Shown: positions 8,161-16,348 of the stretch, one piece after another
How positions within the stretch are numbered: the first letter of the stretch is position 1
Layout: each line of letters begins with the position of its first letter
Source: Mycolicibacterium anyangense
Lineage (GTDB): Bacteria; Actinomycetota; Actinomycetes; Mycobacteriales; Mycobacteriaceae
Assembly: GCF_010731855.1 (NCBI RefSeq)
Contig: NZ_AP022620.1
Location: 1,488,001 to 1,552,000 of the forward strand
DNA: 64,000 nucleotides
Direction of reading: 5' to 3'
Notes under the pieces: model-generated
What the model saw: the letters and a program-made list of their open reading frames with translations, nothing else
Database searches by the model: none
What the model was told of the DNA's origin: nothing
Translations under genes and position numbers: made by a program

Positions 8161-9167
8161 TCGGCCGGGTGCGGGTGCCCTAGATACGGGAAGACGTCGA
8201 GGGTGTCGGTGTGCGGTGACAGCCCGGTCGGGGGGCAGTCGCCCTTGGTGAGGAAGGCCAACCGGTAGTTGATGACGTCATCGGTGAACACCCGGCCGTT
8301 GGGATACGTCGCGGGCTTCGACGGGTTGTAGGTCAACATGTCCGGCAGGGTGCCCTCGGTGTCGATCGCCTCGATGGCTTCTTCCCGGGTGTAGTCGCCG
8401 GTGTGCCCCATCAGGTGGATGAACTGGCCGATCCAGCGCTCCCGGTCGTGGATCGGCTCGCTGGCGTTGTATTCCTCTTTGGTCTCGTCGGTGTTGAAGA
8501 AACTGCTGACCGACGGGTGCCCGGCCCGGTCGACGTGGACGAGTTCGCCGTCGCGCCGCAGGCTGCAGCGGCCCCAGATCCGGATGTCGGGATCGGCACC
8601 GAGCTGCGCGGTCGGCAGCTCGATGGCGATGGAGAAGACGTTGGCCTCGGTGTTGGAGTCCACCCCGGTCCACGGGGAGGTGCCTCCGAGATGCGGTGCG
8701 GTGAAGTTGCGGCCGCCGGTGATGTCGAAGAGATTCTTGATCCCGTCGAAGTCGAAGAAGAAGGCGTCGCTGCGGGCCCCGGCGAAGAACGTGATGCTGC
8801 CGGACTGCACGACGTTGGGCGTCTGCCCGAATGACACCTGCACACCGGAGAAGATCTTCTCCCCCACTGCTTCCGGCGATTCCGCTTCGTCGTCGACGGC
8901 CATGAACACGTCGACGGTCTGCGCACCGTCCTGCGGCTCGGAGAAGACGAAGCTGAACGCGATGTCGTTGCGCAGGTCGCCGTCGTTGTCGATGGCAAGC
9001 CGGTAGATGGCATCCGGGTGCAGCGCATCGGCATTCGGGTTGGCGTTGAGAATCAGCACCGTGCGCTCCGGGTCGGCTGGCGACGGGAAGGCATACAGAT
9101 CACACAGATCCAACCGCTGATCGCCCAGCGGCGGACCCAGGCTCAGTCCGGTGAAATGATTCGACAT
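8157..9167 (-). CDS. DUF4331 family protein
   Basis: A 336-residue protein of the DUF4331 family, function unknown. It opens S-N-H-F-T-G-L-S-L-G-P-P-L-G-D and has D-L-C-D-L-Y-A-F-P-S near 20, D-N-D-G-D near 60, F-F-A-G-x-R-S-D-A-F-F-F-D near 130, a conserved beta-rich core, and N-G-R-x-F-T-D-D-V-I-N-Y-R near 295. No signal peptide is visible. The start ATG has AGGAG 7 bases upstream. Some members of the family lie next to peroxidase or oxidoreductase genes; here the neighbour upstream is an LLM oxidoreductase on the same strand, 65 bases away. No catalytic residues can be named. Confidence 0.8.
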   Translation of the reverse strand: MSNHFTGLSLGPPLGDQRLDLCDLYAFPSPADPERTVLILNANPNADALHPDAIYRLAIDNDGDLRNDIAFSFVFSEPQDGAQTVDVFMAVDDEAESPEAVGEKIFSGVQVSFGQTPNVVQSGSITFFAGARSDAFFFDFDGIKNLFDITGGRNFTAPHLGGTSPWTGVDSNTEANVFSIAIELPTAQLGADPDIRIWGRCSLRRDGELVHVDRAGHPSVSSFFNTDETKEEYNASEPIHDRERWIGQFIHLMGHTGDYTREEAIEAIDTEGTLPDMLTYNPSKPATYPNGRVFTDDVINYRLAFLTKGDCPPTGLSPHTDTLDVFPYLGHPHPAD

Positions 9168-9231
9168 CGACAGCTCCTCATGGGCAGTTCCGGTATCAAC
9201 AAACCTACCGTGCACTCGGCACTGTGCCCGA

Positions 9232-10113
9232 TCAGTTCTGGCGCGGCAACAGTTCTTGGACGAAACGGTCGATGAATTCTTCGGCGGGGGTGGCGCCCAG
9301 CGGTCGGATCACGAACTTGGTCAGGCCCGCGGCGATCATTCCGTCGAGCTGGCGGTGCAACTGCGCCCAGTCGGCGGCCAGCAGATCGGCGGGGTCGGCG
9401 TCCGGCCTGCGCGCCCGCACCGCCGCGATCACCGGCTCGGGCACGTCACCGTCACCGACTGCCAGGCTCAGACCGAAGTGGTCCGGTTCGATGCGGCGGC
9501 CCGCTGCGGCGGCCTCCCGTTCGATGGCCACCCGCGCGGCGCCGGCCTCCGCGGGAGTCAGGAAGCTGCCCAGCCAGCCGTCGGCCAGGCGACCGATGCG
9601 GCGAAACGCCGCCGGCGCCGACCCGCCCAACCAGATATCCACCGGCGTCTGCGGACTGATACCTAGGGTCGCACCCTGTACCTGGAAGAAGCGACCGTCG
9701 AAGGTCACCTCCGCACCGCCGAGCAGTGCCCGCATGAGCTCGAGTGCCTCGTCGAACACCGCGGCGCGCTGGCCGGCGGGCACCGGGAAGAGGCCGCGTT
9801 CGGCGGCGTTGGCCGGTCGCAGCCCGAACACCGGCAGCACCCGTTTGGGGCCGAGCGCAGCCAGCGATGCCAGCTGTTTGGCCACCAGGACCGGGTTGCG
9901 CCCCGGCAGGACGGCCACCGATGTGCCCACCTTGAGCCGGGAGGTGCGCCCGAGCGTGAAACCCATTCCGGCGAACGGGTCGACGGCGTCGGTATAGACC
10001 AGTTCGGAGAACCACAGCGAGTCGACGCCTGCTGCTTCGAGCCGGTCGACCAGGTGCGGCAGTGCGTCGACGGCGGTGCCGGTACCCAGGCTGACGCCGA
10101 ACCGGATCTTCAC
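9232..10113 (-). CDS. LLM-class F420/FMN-dependent oxidoreductase
   Basis: A 293-residue member of the luciferase-like monooxygenase superfamily. It shows the TIM-barrel openings F-G-V-S-L-G-T-G near residue 5 and A-G-V-D-S-L-W-F-S-E near 26, then the family's G-T-S-V-A-V-L-P-G-R-N-P near 60 and D-I-W-L-G-G-S near 150. Length and style fit the F420-dependent TIGR03854-like groups of mycobacteria, but the cofactor (F420H2 or FMNH2) is not decidable by eye. The GTG start at 10113 gives the canonical N-terminus K-I-R-F-G-V and has GGTGAG just upstream. Substrate unknown. Confidence 0.78.
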   Translation of the reverse strand: MKIRFGVSLGTGTAVDALPHLVDRLEAAGVDSLWFSELVYTDAVDPFAGMGFTLGRTSRLKVGTSVAVLPGRNPVLVAKQLASLAALGPKRVLPVFGLRPANAAERGLFPVPAGQRAAVFDEALELMRALLGGAEVTFDGRFFQVQGATLGISPQTPVDIWLGGSAPAAFRRIGRLADGWLGSFLTPAEAGAARVAIEREAAAAGRRIEPDHFGLSLAVGDGDVPEPVIAAVRARRPDADPADLLAADWAQLHRQLDGMIAAGLTKFVIRPLGATPAEEFIDRFVQELLPRQN

Positions 10114-10235
10114 CTCACCCACGCTAGCCGGTGACGTGACCCCGACGCACAGCCGATCCGCAGGCGACACAGGCACGCGGTTCCCGCTTTTCCCGGTACG
10201 CGGCACCTACGCTGAGCGTGTGACTGGTGTGACGG

Positions 10236-11072
10236 GTGGGACTAGTGCCTGAGGTGACCCGACGCCAGTTCGTCGTCGGCCTGCTGGCCTCAGCAGCACT
10301 GGTGGGAGCATCGCGAACGATCGGGATCTCGGGCAGTGGCACCCAGGCCGCGGCCCAGGCACCCCCGCCCCCGCCGGTCGGCGCGGCCCCCTTGCTACCG
10401 CCGCCGCCCGTCACCGCGCGCATACCGTTGCCCGGCGGCGGCGAACTGGCCAAACTGCCCGGTGACGGGGACCTGCTCGCGCTGACCGTCGATGACGGGG
10501 TGAACACCGAGGTGGTTCGCGCCTATACCCAGTTGGCCAAGGACACCGGTATCCGGCTGACCTTCTTCGTCAACGGCGTCTACGACTCGTGGCGCGACAA
10601 CGCCGCGCTACTGCGCCCGCTGGTCGACTCCGGACAGATCCAGCTCGGTAACCACACCTGGTCGCATCCCGACCTGACCACGCTGGGCGCCGACGACATC
10701 AAGGACCAGTTGCGCCGCAACGATCAGTTCCTGCGCAACACCTATGGCGCCGATGCCACCCCGTACTTCCGGCCGCCCTACGGCAGCCACAACGACATGG
10801 TGGACGGGATCGCCGCCGACCTCGGCTACCGGGTGCCCACCATGTGGTCGGGCTCGCTGGCCGATTCGGTGCAGGTGACCGAGGACTACATCGTCAAAAT
10901 GGCCGACCAGTACTTCATCCCGCAGAACGTCGTCATCGGGCACCTCAACCACCTGCCCGTGACCCATGTCTACCCGGCGTTGGTGGACATCATCCGGTCC
11001 CGCAATCTGCGCACCGTCACCCTCAACGACGTGTTCCTGCAGCCGGAGATCCCACACGTCACCTCGGCCTAG
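10236..11072 (+). CDS. Tat-exported polysaccharide deacetylase (NodB domain)
   Basis: A 278-residue carbohydrate esterase family 4 protein that removes acetyl groups from polysaccharide, most likely cell-wall glycan. T-R-R-Q-F-V-V-G-L-L near the N-terminus is a twin-arginine export signal. After a Pro-rich linker come the NodB motifs: L-T-V-D-D-G near 85, N-H-T-W-S-H-P-D near 135 (metal His pair), R-P-P-Y-G near 175 and a late G-H-L-N-H. Three in-frame GTG codons (10236, 10245, 10254) could start it; the last puts the RR motif at residues 3-4, which is common in actinobacteria. Its 3' end overlaps the convergent SRPBCC gene by 14 bases. Confidence 0.85.
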   Translation: MGLVPEVTRRQFVVGLLASAALVGASRTIGISGSGTQAAAQAPPPPPVGAAPLLPPPPVTARIPLPGGGELAKLPGDGDLLALTVDDGVNTEVVRAYTQLAKDTGIRLTFFVNGVYDSWRDNAALLRPLVDSGQIQLGNHTWSHPDLTTLGADDIKDQLRRNDQFLRNTYGADATPYFRPPYGSHNDMVDGIAADLGYRVPTMWSGSLADSVQVTEDYIVKMADQYFIPQNVVIGHLNHLPVTHVYPALVDIIRSRNLRTVTLNDVFLQPEIPHVTSA

Positions 11073-11433
11073 CCAACCGGTCGATCCGCGCCAGGGCAAC
11101 CGCGCACACCGCCAGATACGGGGTGGCCCACCACGGCGCCCCGAAGCTCAGCCGGCAGCCGTCGCCCTCTGCGGTGACGGTGTGCGTCGTCGCCGCAACC
11201 CCGGCCACCGCCCACGCCCAGCGTCTGCCTGGCTCGAATTCGGTGATGCGGAAGGGCATTTCGACACCGAGCGCCGTCGTGACCCGTCCGGTCGAGCCCG
11301 CGGCTATCCGCCGGGCGCCGTCATCGAGGACCGCCGAGGCGACCGACGGACCCCACTGCGGCCACGCGTCCAGGTCGACGAGGATCTGCCAGACCACGGC
11401 TGCGGGCGCGTCGATGTACCGGTCGATACGCAC
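11059..11433 (-). CDS. SRPBCC (polyketide cyclase/START-like) protein, first of a divergent pair
   Basis: A 124-residue helix-grip protein with a deep hydrophobic pocket. It opens R-I-D-R-Y-I-D-A-P-A-A-V-V-W, then D-L-D-A-W-P-Q-W, and E-F-E-P-G-R-R-W-A-W near 75, all typical for SRPBCC proteins that bind or modify lipids, polyketides or aromatic compounds. No catalytic residue can be assigned. A GTG start at 11433 fits the family's N-terminus. It is divergent from a second SRPBCC gene with only 32 bases between starts, so both share one promoter region. Confidence 0.75.
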   Translation of the reverse strand: MRIDRYIDAPAAVVWQILVDLDAWPQWGPSVASAVLDDGARRIAAGSTGRVTTALGVEMPFRITEFEPGRRWAWAVAGVAATTHTVTAEGDGCRLSFGAPWWATPYLAVCAVALARIDRLARPR

Positions 11434-11453
11434 ACGATCGACGCTACGCCGCC

Positions 11454-11459
11454 TAGGAT
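11454..11459 (+). promoter_or_regulatory. -10 element for leaderless SRPBCC gene
   Basis: TAGGAT lies 6 bases before the ATG at 11466, so the predicted first transcribed base is the start codon. No Shine-Dalgarno is present in the 32-base divergent gap. Confidence 0.45.
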
Positions 11460-11465
11460 CGCGCC

Positions 11466-11921
11466 ATGGAAGGCTCCGTGACCGTGCACATGGCCGCACC
11501 GGCCGACACAATCTGGAATCTCATCGCCGACGTCGGCAACACCGGCCGTTTCTCGCCGGAGGTGTTCGAGGCCGAATGGCTCGACGGCGCCACCGGTCCC
11601 GCGCTGGGCGCAAGGTTCCGCGGCCACGTGCGCCGCAACGAGATCGGACCGGTCTACTGGACCACGTGTCGCGTCACCGCGTGCGAGCCGGGCCGCGAGT
11701 TCGGCTTCGCGGTGCTCGCCGGTGAGCGCGCCCTCAACAACTGGCATTACCGGCTGGAACCCAGCGGCGACGGCACCGATGTCACAGAGTCGTTCCGGCT
11801 CAACAGTTCACCGGTGATGCGGGTGTTCTGGTTGTTCGCCGGCTACCTGCGGGGGCGGCGCAATGTGCGCGACATGCGCAAGACCCTGGAGCGGATCAAA
11901 GCGGTTGTCGAGAAAACCTAA
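11466..11921 (+). CDS. SRPBCC protein, second of a divergent pair (Rv1883c-like)
   Basis: A 151-residue helix-grip protein: V-T-V-H-M-A-A-P-A-D-T-I-W at the start, N-T-G-R-F-S-P-E near 25, C-R-V-T-A-C-E-P-G-R-E-F-G near 70 and a long C-terminal amphipathic helix rich in Arg and Lys. It probably binds a hydrophobic ligand; no enzyme activity can be deduced. It resembles M. tuberculosis Rv1883c as remembered, which lies near the chorismate mutase gene there too. The partner SRPBCC gene is divergent and only distantly similar, so it is probably not a recent duplicate. Confidence 0.75.
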   Translation: MEGSVTVHMAAPADTIWNLIADVGNTGRFSPEVFEAEWLDGATGPALGARFRGHVRRNEIGPVYWTTCRVTACEPGREFGFAVLAGERALNNWHYRLEPSGDGTDVTESFRLNSSPVMRVFWLFAGYLRGRRNVRDMRKTLERIKAVVEKT

Positions 11922-11955
11922 CCCGCACACCGTTCGGGTTTGATAGAACCGCTGC

Positions 11956-12465
11956 ATGGGTCAGTGGTCGCGCAACGAATTGGAGTCGGCTTTCGCCGCA
12001 CACAAGCAGATCGTCGTCGGCATCGGCGAGACGTGGGACTGGGCCCGCTTCGCCGACCAGTTCACCGAGGACGCCACCTACGTCGAGCACTCCTACGGCA
12101 GGTTCTCCGGCCGCGAACAGATCCGGGCCTGGATCGTCAAGACCATGAGCACGTTTCCCGGCAGCGAGATGCCGTTCTACCCGTCGACCTGGCATTCGAT
12201 CGACGAGCAGAAGGGTTGGGTCATCTGCGAATTCCAGAACCGGATGCGCGATCCCGGTGACGGCAGCATCCATGAGGAGCCCAACATCTCGGTGCTCAAG
12301 TACGCCGGTGACGGGTTGTGGAGTTACGAAGAGGACGCCTACAACCCGATGAACTTCGTGCCGATGGTGCGCGGCTACATCCAGCGGTGCAAGGAAATCG
12401 GCACCGCCTCCGAGGAGGCAATCACCTTCGCCCGCAAGATGGGCTGGGAGTCCCCGGTCTCCTAG
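11956..12465 (+). CDS. SnoaL-like / NTF2-fold protein
   Basis: A 169-residue protein of the NTF2-like superfamily (SnoaL, ketosteroid isomerase, limonene epoxide hydrolase relatives). The cone-shaped fold is suggested by W-D-W-A-R-F-A-D-Q-F-T-E-D-A-T-Y near 27, G-R-E-Q-I-R-A-W near 53, and three later strands. Mycobacteria have many such proteins, often with steroid or lipid catabolism genes. It may be an isomerase, hydrolase or ligand binder; the catalytic residues are not certain. It is on the same strand as the SRPBCC gene 34 bases upstream. Its stop overlaps the convergent small gene by CTAG. Confidence 0.7.
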   Translation: MGQWSRNELESAFAAHKQIVVGIGETWDWARFADQFTEDATYVEHSYGRFSGREQIRAWIVKTMSTFPGSEMPFYPSTWHSIDEQKGWVICEFQNRMRDPGDGSIHEEPNISVLKYAGDGLWSYEEDAYNPMNFVPMVRGYIQRCKEIGTASEEAITFARKMGWESPVS

Positions 12466-12650
12466 TCGGGGCTGCCCTCGCTGCTGTCGAAGAAGCTCCA
12501 CTGGCCGTCATGTTCGACTTCCATGCGCCAACCCAGTTCGTGGTAGTTGCCGGCCGAGTCGGCGAACCAGGCGTGCGCGTCCTCGGCACTCTCGATGTCT
12601 TTGCTCTCGGCGACATTGCCTTTGGGGTCGATCACGCGGTAGGTAGCCAT
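12462..12650 (-). CDS. small conserved protein
   Basis: A 62-residue soluble acidic protein beginning A-T-Y-R-V-I-D-P-K-G-N. The central A-H-A-W-F-A-D-S and L-G-W-R-M-E-V positions read like conserved core residues of a small alpha/beta domain, but I do not recognise the family. No signal peptide or metal motif. It converges on the SnoaL gene with a shared CTAG stop. The open frame runs on upstream of 12650, but that part is Arg/Thr-rich and non-protein-like; the ATG at 12650 is the natural start. Confidence 0.55.
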   Translation of the reverse strand: MATYRVIDPKGNVAESKDIESAEDAHAWFADSAGNYHELGWRMEVEHDGQWSFFDSSEGSPD

Positions 12651-12690
12651 GGCCCAAGCGTTCCCACCTGAGCACGGCTCAATCAGGACG

Positions 12691-13935
12691 TCAGAAGTAA
12701 CCGTTGGCGGGCGGCCACACCCCGTTGACGGCGTAGTTACCCGCCGCGTGCGCCTTGTAGGCCAGCGGGTTGTGCGTCGAGACCGTCCGCACGTTGCGCC
12801 AGTGCCGGTCGAGGTTGAGCGAGCGCGCGGTGGCCGACGCGCCACCGGTGTCGAACAGCCGCTCGGCGGCGGCCAGCGTGAGCCGCTCGGCGATCAGCTG
12901 GGCTTCGGCGACCACGATCGCCACCCGAGCCAGCTCGTCGGCGTCGTCGACCCGGCCGGAGTCGACCAGCGCGTCGATCGCATCGGCGGCATTGAGAATC
13001 AGTGCCTCGGCGGCCGACGCGTGCGCCGAGATCTCGCCGACCGCGTGCAGCGTGAACGGGTCCTGCGCCGCGGAATCGGCCAGCGAGTGGGCTGCCGGGC
13101 GGGCCTTGTTCTGCACGTACCAGATGGCGTCGTCGCGCACCGCCGCGGCGATTCCGGCCGCGACCGCCGCCAGGTACAGCTGCAGGAAGGCGGTGCTGTG
13201 GCCGAGGTGGTTACCGTCGGAGACGGTGGTCACCTCGTGCGGGCGGACCTCGACGTCGGTGAACCGGGTGCCGCCGCTGGCGGTGGTCCGCTGGCCGAAA
13301 CCTTCCCAGTCGTCGAACAATTCGACGCCTTCGCGGTCCACCGGCACGATGGCCTGCAGGTCCCGGCCCGCAGCATCGCTGGCCGACACCGCGATCAGGT
13401 CGGCGAACAGCGTTCCGGTGGAGTAGAACTTGTAGCCGTTGAGCCGCAGCACGCCGGATCCGTCGGCCAGCAGGGTGGTGTCAGCGCCCGAGGGCGACTT
13501 GCCCTTGGCATCGGTGATCGCATTGCCGACGACGATGCCGCTGTTGATCCGCGGAAACCATTCGGCGCGTTCATCTTCGGAGGCCCGGTTGCTCAAGAGA
13601 CGTTCGGCGAACCCGAAGTGCGGCCGAAGTGCCTGGGCCACATTGGAGCTGCCCCGCGCGATCCGGATCACGGCGGTCAGGACATCGCGCACCGAACCGC
13701 CGGGGCCGCCGTAGCGGGTCGGAACCCGCAACGTCAAGACGCCGGTACCGCGGATCGCCTCGACCGCGTCGTACTGCAGCACCCGGTCGCGCTCGGCAGC
13801 GGCGTCGGTGTCCCGCAGGTCGTCGACGACGGCGTCGAGCCGGCTCAACCGCTCGGCCGGCGACCCGTCGCGGGGCTCGGTGGTGAAACGCGGACGGGGC
13901 GCAACGGGGCGCGCCGCCTCGGATACGGCGGTCAT
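12691..13935 (-). CDS. DszC/SfnB-like flavin monooxygenase (acyl-CoA dehydrogenase fold)
   Basis: A 414-residue protein with the acyl-CoA dehydrogenase fold in the branch that includes dibenzothiophene monooxygenase DszC and the sulfur-acquisition protein SfnB, which use reduced FMN and O2 rather than dehydrogenate acyl-CoA. Visible are R-V-P-T-R-Y-G-G-P-G-G near 75, G-N-A-I-T-D-A-K near 136, G-Y-K-F-Y-S-T-G-T near 165, and T-H-N-P-L-A-Y-K near 390 followed by the N-Y-A-V-N-G tail. It needs a flavin reductase; one is encoded at 22371. It is the last gene of a three-gene operon, 16 bases after the LLM gene. Substrate could be an organosulfur compound or an amine derivative. Confidence 0.78.
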   Translation of the reverse strand: MTAVSEAARPVAPRPRFTTEPRDGSPAERLSRLDAVVDDLRDTDAAAERDRVLQYDAVEAIRGTGVLTLRVPTRYGGPGGSVRDVLTAVIRIARGSSNVAQALRPHFGFAERLLSNRASEDERAEWFPRINSGIVVGNAITDAKGKSPSGADTTLLADGSGVLRLNGYKFYSTGTLFADLIAVSASDAAGRDLQAIVPVDREGVELFDDWEGFGQRTTASGGTRFTDVEVRPHEVTTVSDGNHLGHSTAFLQLYLAAVAAGIAAAVRDDAIWYVQNKARPAAHSLADSAAQDPFTLHAVGEISAHASAAEALILNAADAIDALVDSGRVDDADELARVAIVVAEAQLIAERLTLAAAERLFDTGGASATARSLNLDRHWRNVRTVSTHNPLAYKAHAAGNYAVNGVWPPANGYF

Positions 13936-13951
13936 GGAGTGACGAAACCTC

Positions 13952-14968
13952 TCAACGGTAGTGCGCAATGATGTTGTCGGCGAAGCGATCCAGTTCCGCT
14001 TCGATGGGTTGGAACTGCAGCATGAACAGCTCGACACCGGCCTCGTGGAAGGCGTCGATCCGCTCGATCACCTGCTCGTAGCTGCCCACCAGCCCGGCCA
14101 GGGTGCCGCCGTTGGAGCCGATCCGGCGGGTGCCGGCCAGCACCTGATACATCGCGGTGTTGGGGTCGGTGCCGGTGGAGATCTCCGGTCGGCTCTCGGC
14201 GTCGATGAGCGACTGAAGATGTGCCTCTTCGGCTTTGGCCTGGGCTTCGGTCTCGCGCGCGATGACGAACGCGGACAGGCCGAACCGCAGCGGTCCGCGG
14301 TCCCGAGGCCGGCCGCGCAGATCCTCGATGAGGTCGACGGTATCGGCCAGCGGCCTGCCGTTGATGAAGTACACATCCCCGCGGGACGCTCCCAGTGCGC
14401 GGCCCGGCTCCGATTCACCACCGACGTAGATCGGTGGAATCTCCTTGGGGACCGGCCGAACCAGCGCCTGCTGACCGCTGCCATCACCGATTCCGACGTG
14501 CTTGCCGCTCCACAGTCCCACCACCGTGTCGAGCCACTCGGTGGTATAGGCGTAGCGGTCGTCATGTGCCAGCGGATCGATGCCGAGGGCCTCCAGCTCG
14601 GGCAGGAACCATCCGGTGACCACGTTGATCGACAGGCGGCCGTCGGCGATGTCGGCGATGTTCGCGGCGATCTTGGCGAAGACCAGCGGGTTGAACAGCA
14701 GCGGCTTGATGGCGCCGATCAGTTCGATCGTCGAGGTGGCCTCGGCCAGGGCGGCCAGCGTCGACCAGGTCTCCAGGACGTCGTTCTCGGTGTCACTGGG
14801 ATGGATCACGTGCTGGGCCACCAGGGTTGCGTCGAACCCGGCACGTTCGGCCCGCAGCAACAGGTCACGGTTGCGGCGGTAGCTGGGGTCGGGCAGGTCG
14901 TCAGGATGGTTGCGGGCACCGTGATTGCCGTAGACCGGTGCCCAGACGCCGAAGCGGGGGCCGCTCAT
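13952..14968 (-). CDS. LLM-class FMN-dependent monooxygenase (SsuD/SfnG/RutA-like)
   Basis: A 338-residue luciferase-like monooxygenase of the two-component type. Family features are F-G-V-W-A-P-V-Y-G near residue 5, A-T-L-V-A-Q-H near 47, I-G-A-I-K-P-L-L-F-N-P near 82 (strand and loop of the flavin pocket), R-L-S-I-N-V-V-T-G-W near 110 and P-P-I-Y-V-G-G-E-S near 182. Relatives cleave C-S bonds of alkanesulfonates or dimethylsulfone, or open the uracil ring. Its ATG overlaps by 4 bases with the stop of the glutamine-synthetase-like gene upstream, which means tight co-expression. The combination suggests catabolism of a nitrogen- or sulfur-containing small molecule. Confidence 0.82.
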   Translation of the reverse strand: MSGPRFGVWAPVYGNHGARNHPDDLPDPSYRRNRDLLLRAERAGFDATLVAQHVIHPSDTENDVLETWSTLAALAEATSTIELIGAIKPLLFNPLVFAKIAANIADIADGRLSINVVTGWFLPELEALGIDPLAHDDRYAYTTEWLDTVVGLWSGKHVGIGDGSGQQALVRPVPKEIPPIYVGGESEPGRALGASRGDVYFINGRPLADTVDLIEDLRGRPRDRGPLRFGLSAFVIARETEAQAKAEEAHLQSLIDAESRPEISTGTDPNTAMYQVLAGTRRIGSNGGTLAGLVGSYEQVIERIDAFHEAGVELFMLQFQPIEAELDRFADNIIAHYR

Positions 14969-16314
14969 GAGGTGGTCAGGTAGCGCTGGCGTTCCCAGTC
15001 GCTGACATGGTTGGTATAGGACTGCCATTCACTGCGCGCGATCGAGATGAAGTCGGTGACGGAGTCGGCGCCGAGGACGTCCAGGATCGTGTCGTCCTGG
15101 GCGGCCAACGCCAGGGCCGTACCCAGCGACTCCGGCAGCGGAGAGCCCTTGCCGTAGAGGTTGCCCTCCCCGCCCGGCGGCGGTAGACGGCGCGCCTCGA
15201 TCCCGGCGATCACCGCAGCCAGCGCCGAGGCCACCAACCAGTACGGGTTGGAATCCGATGCCCCGGTGCGTAATTCGATGCGGGTGCCCTCTGGCGACTC
15301 GACCAGCGAGCGAATGGCCGCGCTGCGGTTGTCCCGGCTCCAGTTCACCGTGTCGGGCGCGAACGAGTCCGGCGTGTAGCGCCGGTAGGCGTTCACCGAG
15401 TGCGCACCGAACAGGGTGATGGACGGCAGATGCTCGAGCAGTCCGGCGATGGCGAACAGCGCCAGCTCGTTCTCGGCGCCGTCGACCGGGGCGAAGGCCG
15501 GCTGCCCGTCCCGCCACAGCGAGATGTGCAGGTGCGCAGAACTTCCCGACTGGTCGGAGAACGGTTTGGGCATGAAGCTGGCGATCTTGCCGTGCTTGCG
15601 GGCGACTTCCTTGGCCGCGTACTTCAGCCGGGCGCTGTCGTCGGCGGCGTCCAGGGCATCGGCGTAGACCAGGTTGGTCTCGACCTGGCCGGGGCCGTAC
15701 TCGGTCTGCACACCCTCCAGCCGGGTGAAGGCGTCGAGGGTTTCGTAGAGGTCGGTCAGCAGCGGGTCCAGGGTGTTGGCGTTCTCCAGCGAGTAGGCGT
15801 GGATGTCGCTTTGCACCGGCGTACCGTCGCGCTCGAGCAGGTAGAACTCGAACTCCACCCCCACCTTGGCGGTGTAGCCCAGCGTGGCGAGCCGGGCCAG
15901 CACCCGGCGTAGCACCCCGCGCGGATCCAGCAGCGACGGGCTGCCGTCGGGCCGCAAGATGTCGGAGATGACGTGCCCGACACCGGGCCGCCACGGCAGC
16001 AGATGGAAGGTCGAGAAGTCTGGGATGGCGTGGACGTCGGAGTAACCGTCGTCCCAGTTGGTCAACTGCAGTCCGTCGATGACCGTGCCGTCGGTGTTCC
16101 AGCCCAGTGCGGCCTCGCAGAAGGCGAAGCCGTGCCGGGCGCGGTCCAGGAACTGCTTGGCCGGAATCCGCTTGCCCGCGGCATGCCCGAAGGGATCACT
16201 CCAGGCCACCTCGATCTCCCGCAGGCTGCCCTCGTGCAACCGCCGCAGCAGATCGGTCTCGGCGTCGGAGACGGGGCGACCGGCGGCGGTGGGGGCGTCG
16301 TGCACCTGCGTCAT
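14965..16314 (-). CDS. glutamine synthetase-family ligase (gamma-glutamyl-amide synthetase type)
   Basis: A 449-residue member of the glutamine synthetase superfamily. The catalytic domain shows G-V-E-F-E-F-Y-L near 145 (metal Glu residues), G-P-G-Q-V-E near 203, H-L-H-I-S near 262, N-R-S-A-A-I-R near 330 and R-I-E-L-R near 345. It is closer in style to gamma-glutamylpolyamine or gamma-glutamylamide synthetases than to the housekeeping GlnA1, and it lacks the Tyr adenylylation site region of type I enzymes as far as I can see. In amine catabolism such enzymes attach glutamate to an amine, using ATP, before oxidation. It leads an operon with two flavin monooxygenase-like genes (4-base overlap with the next). 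Confidence 0.82.
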   Translation of the reverse strand: MTQVHDAPTAAGRPVSDAETDLLRRLHEGSLREIEVAWSDPFGHAAGKRIPAKQFLDRARHGFAFCEAALGWNTDGTVIDGLQLTNWDDGYSDVHAIPDFSTFHLLPWRPGVGHVISDILRPDGSPSLLDPRGVLRRVLARLATLGYTAKVGVEFEFYLLERDGTPVQSDIHAYSLENANTLDPLLTDLYETLDAFTRLEGVQTEYGPGQVETNLVYADALDAADDSARLKYAAKEVARKHGKIASFMPKPFSDQSGSSAHLHISLWRDGQPAFAPVDGAENELALFAIAGLLEHLPSITLFGAHSVNAYRRYTPDSFAPDTVNWSRDNRSAAIRSLVESPEGTRIELRTGASDSNPYWLVASALAAVIAGIEARRLPPPGGEGNLYGKGSPLPESLGTALALAAQDDTILDVLGADSVTDFISIARSEWQSYTNHVSDWERQRYLTTS

Positions 16315-16348
16315 ACCCGGCAAGGTAGGGATAACCGATGCAGGACAC

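Noticed and set aside
12649..13971. Long plus-strand frame of 440 codons opposite the DszC-like gene
   Set aside because: It is the antisense shadow of a gene with clear family motifs on the minus strand, and has a biased composition rich in Gly, Arg and Asp.
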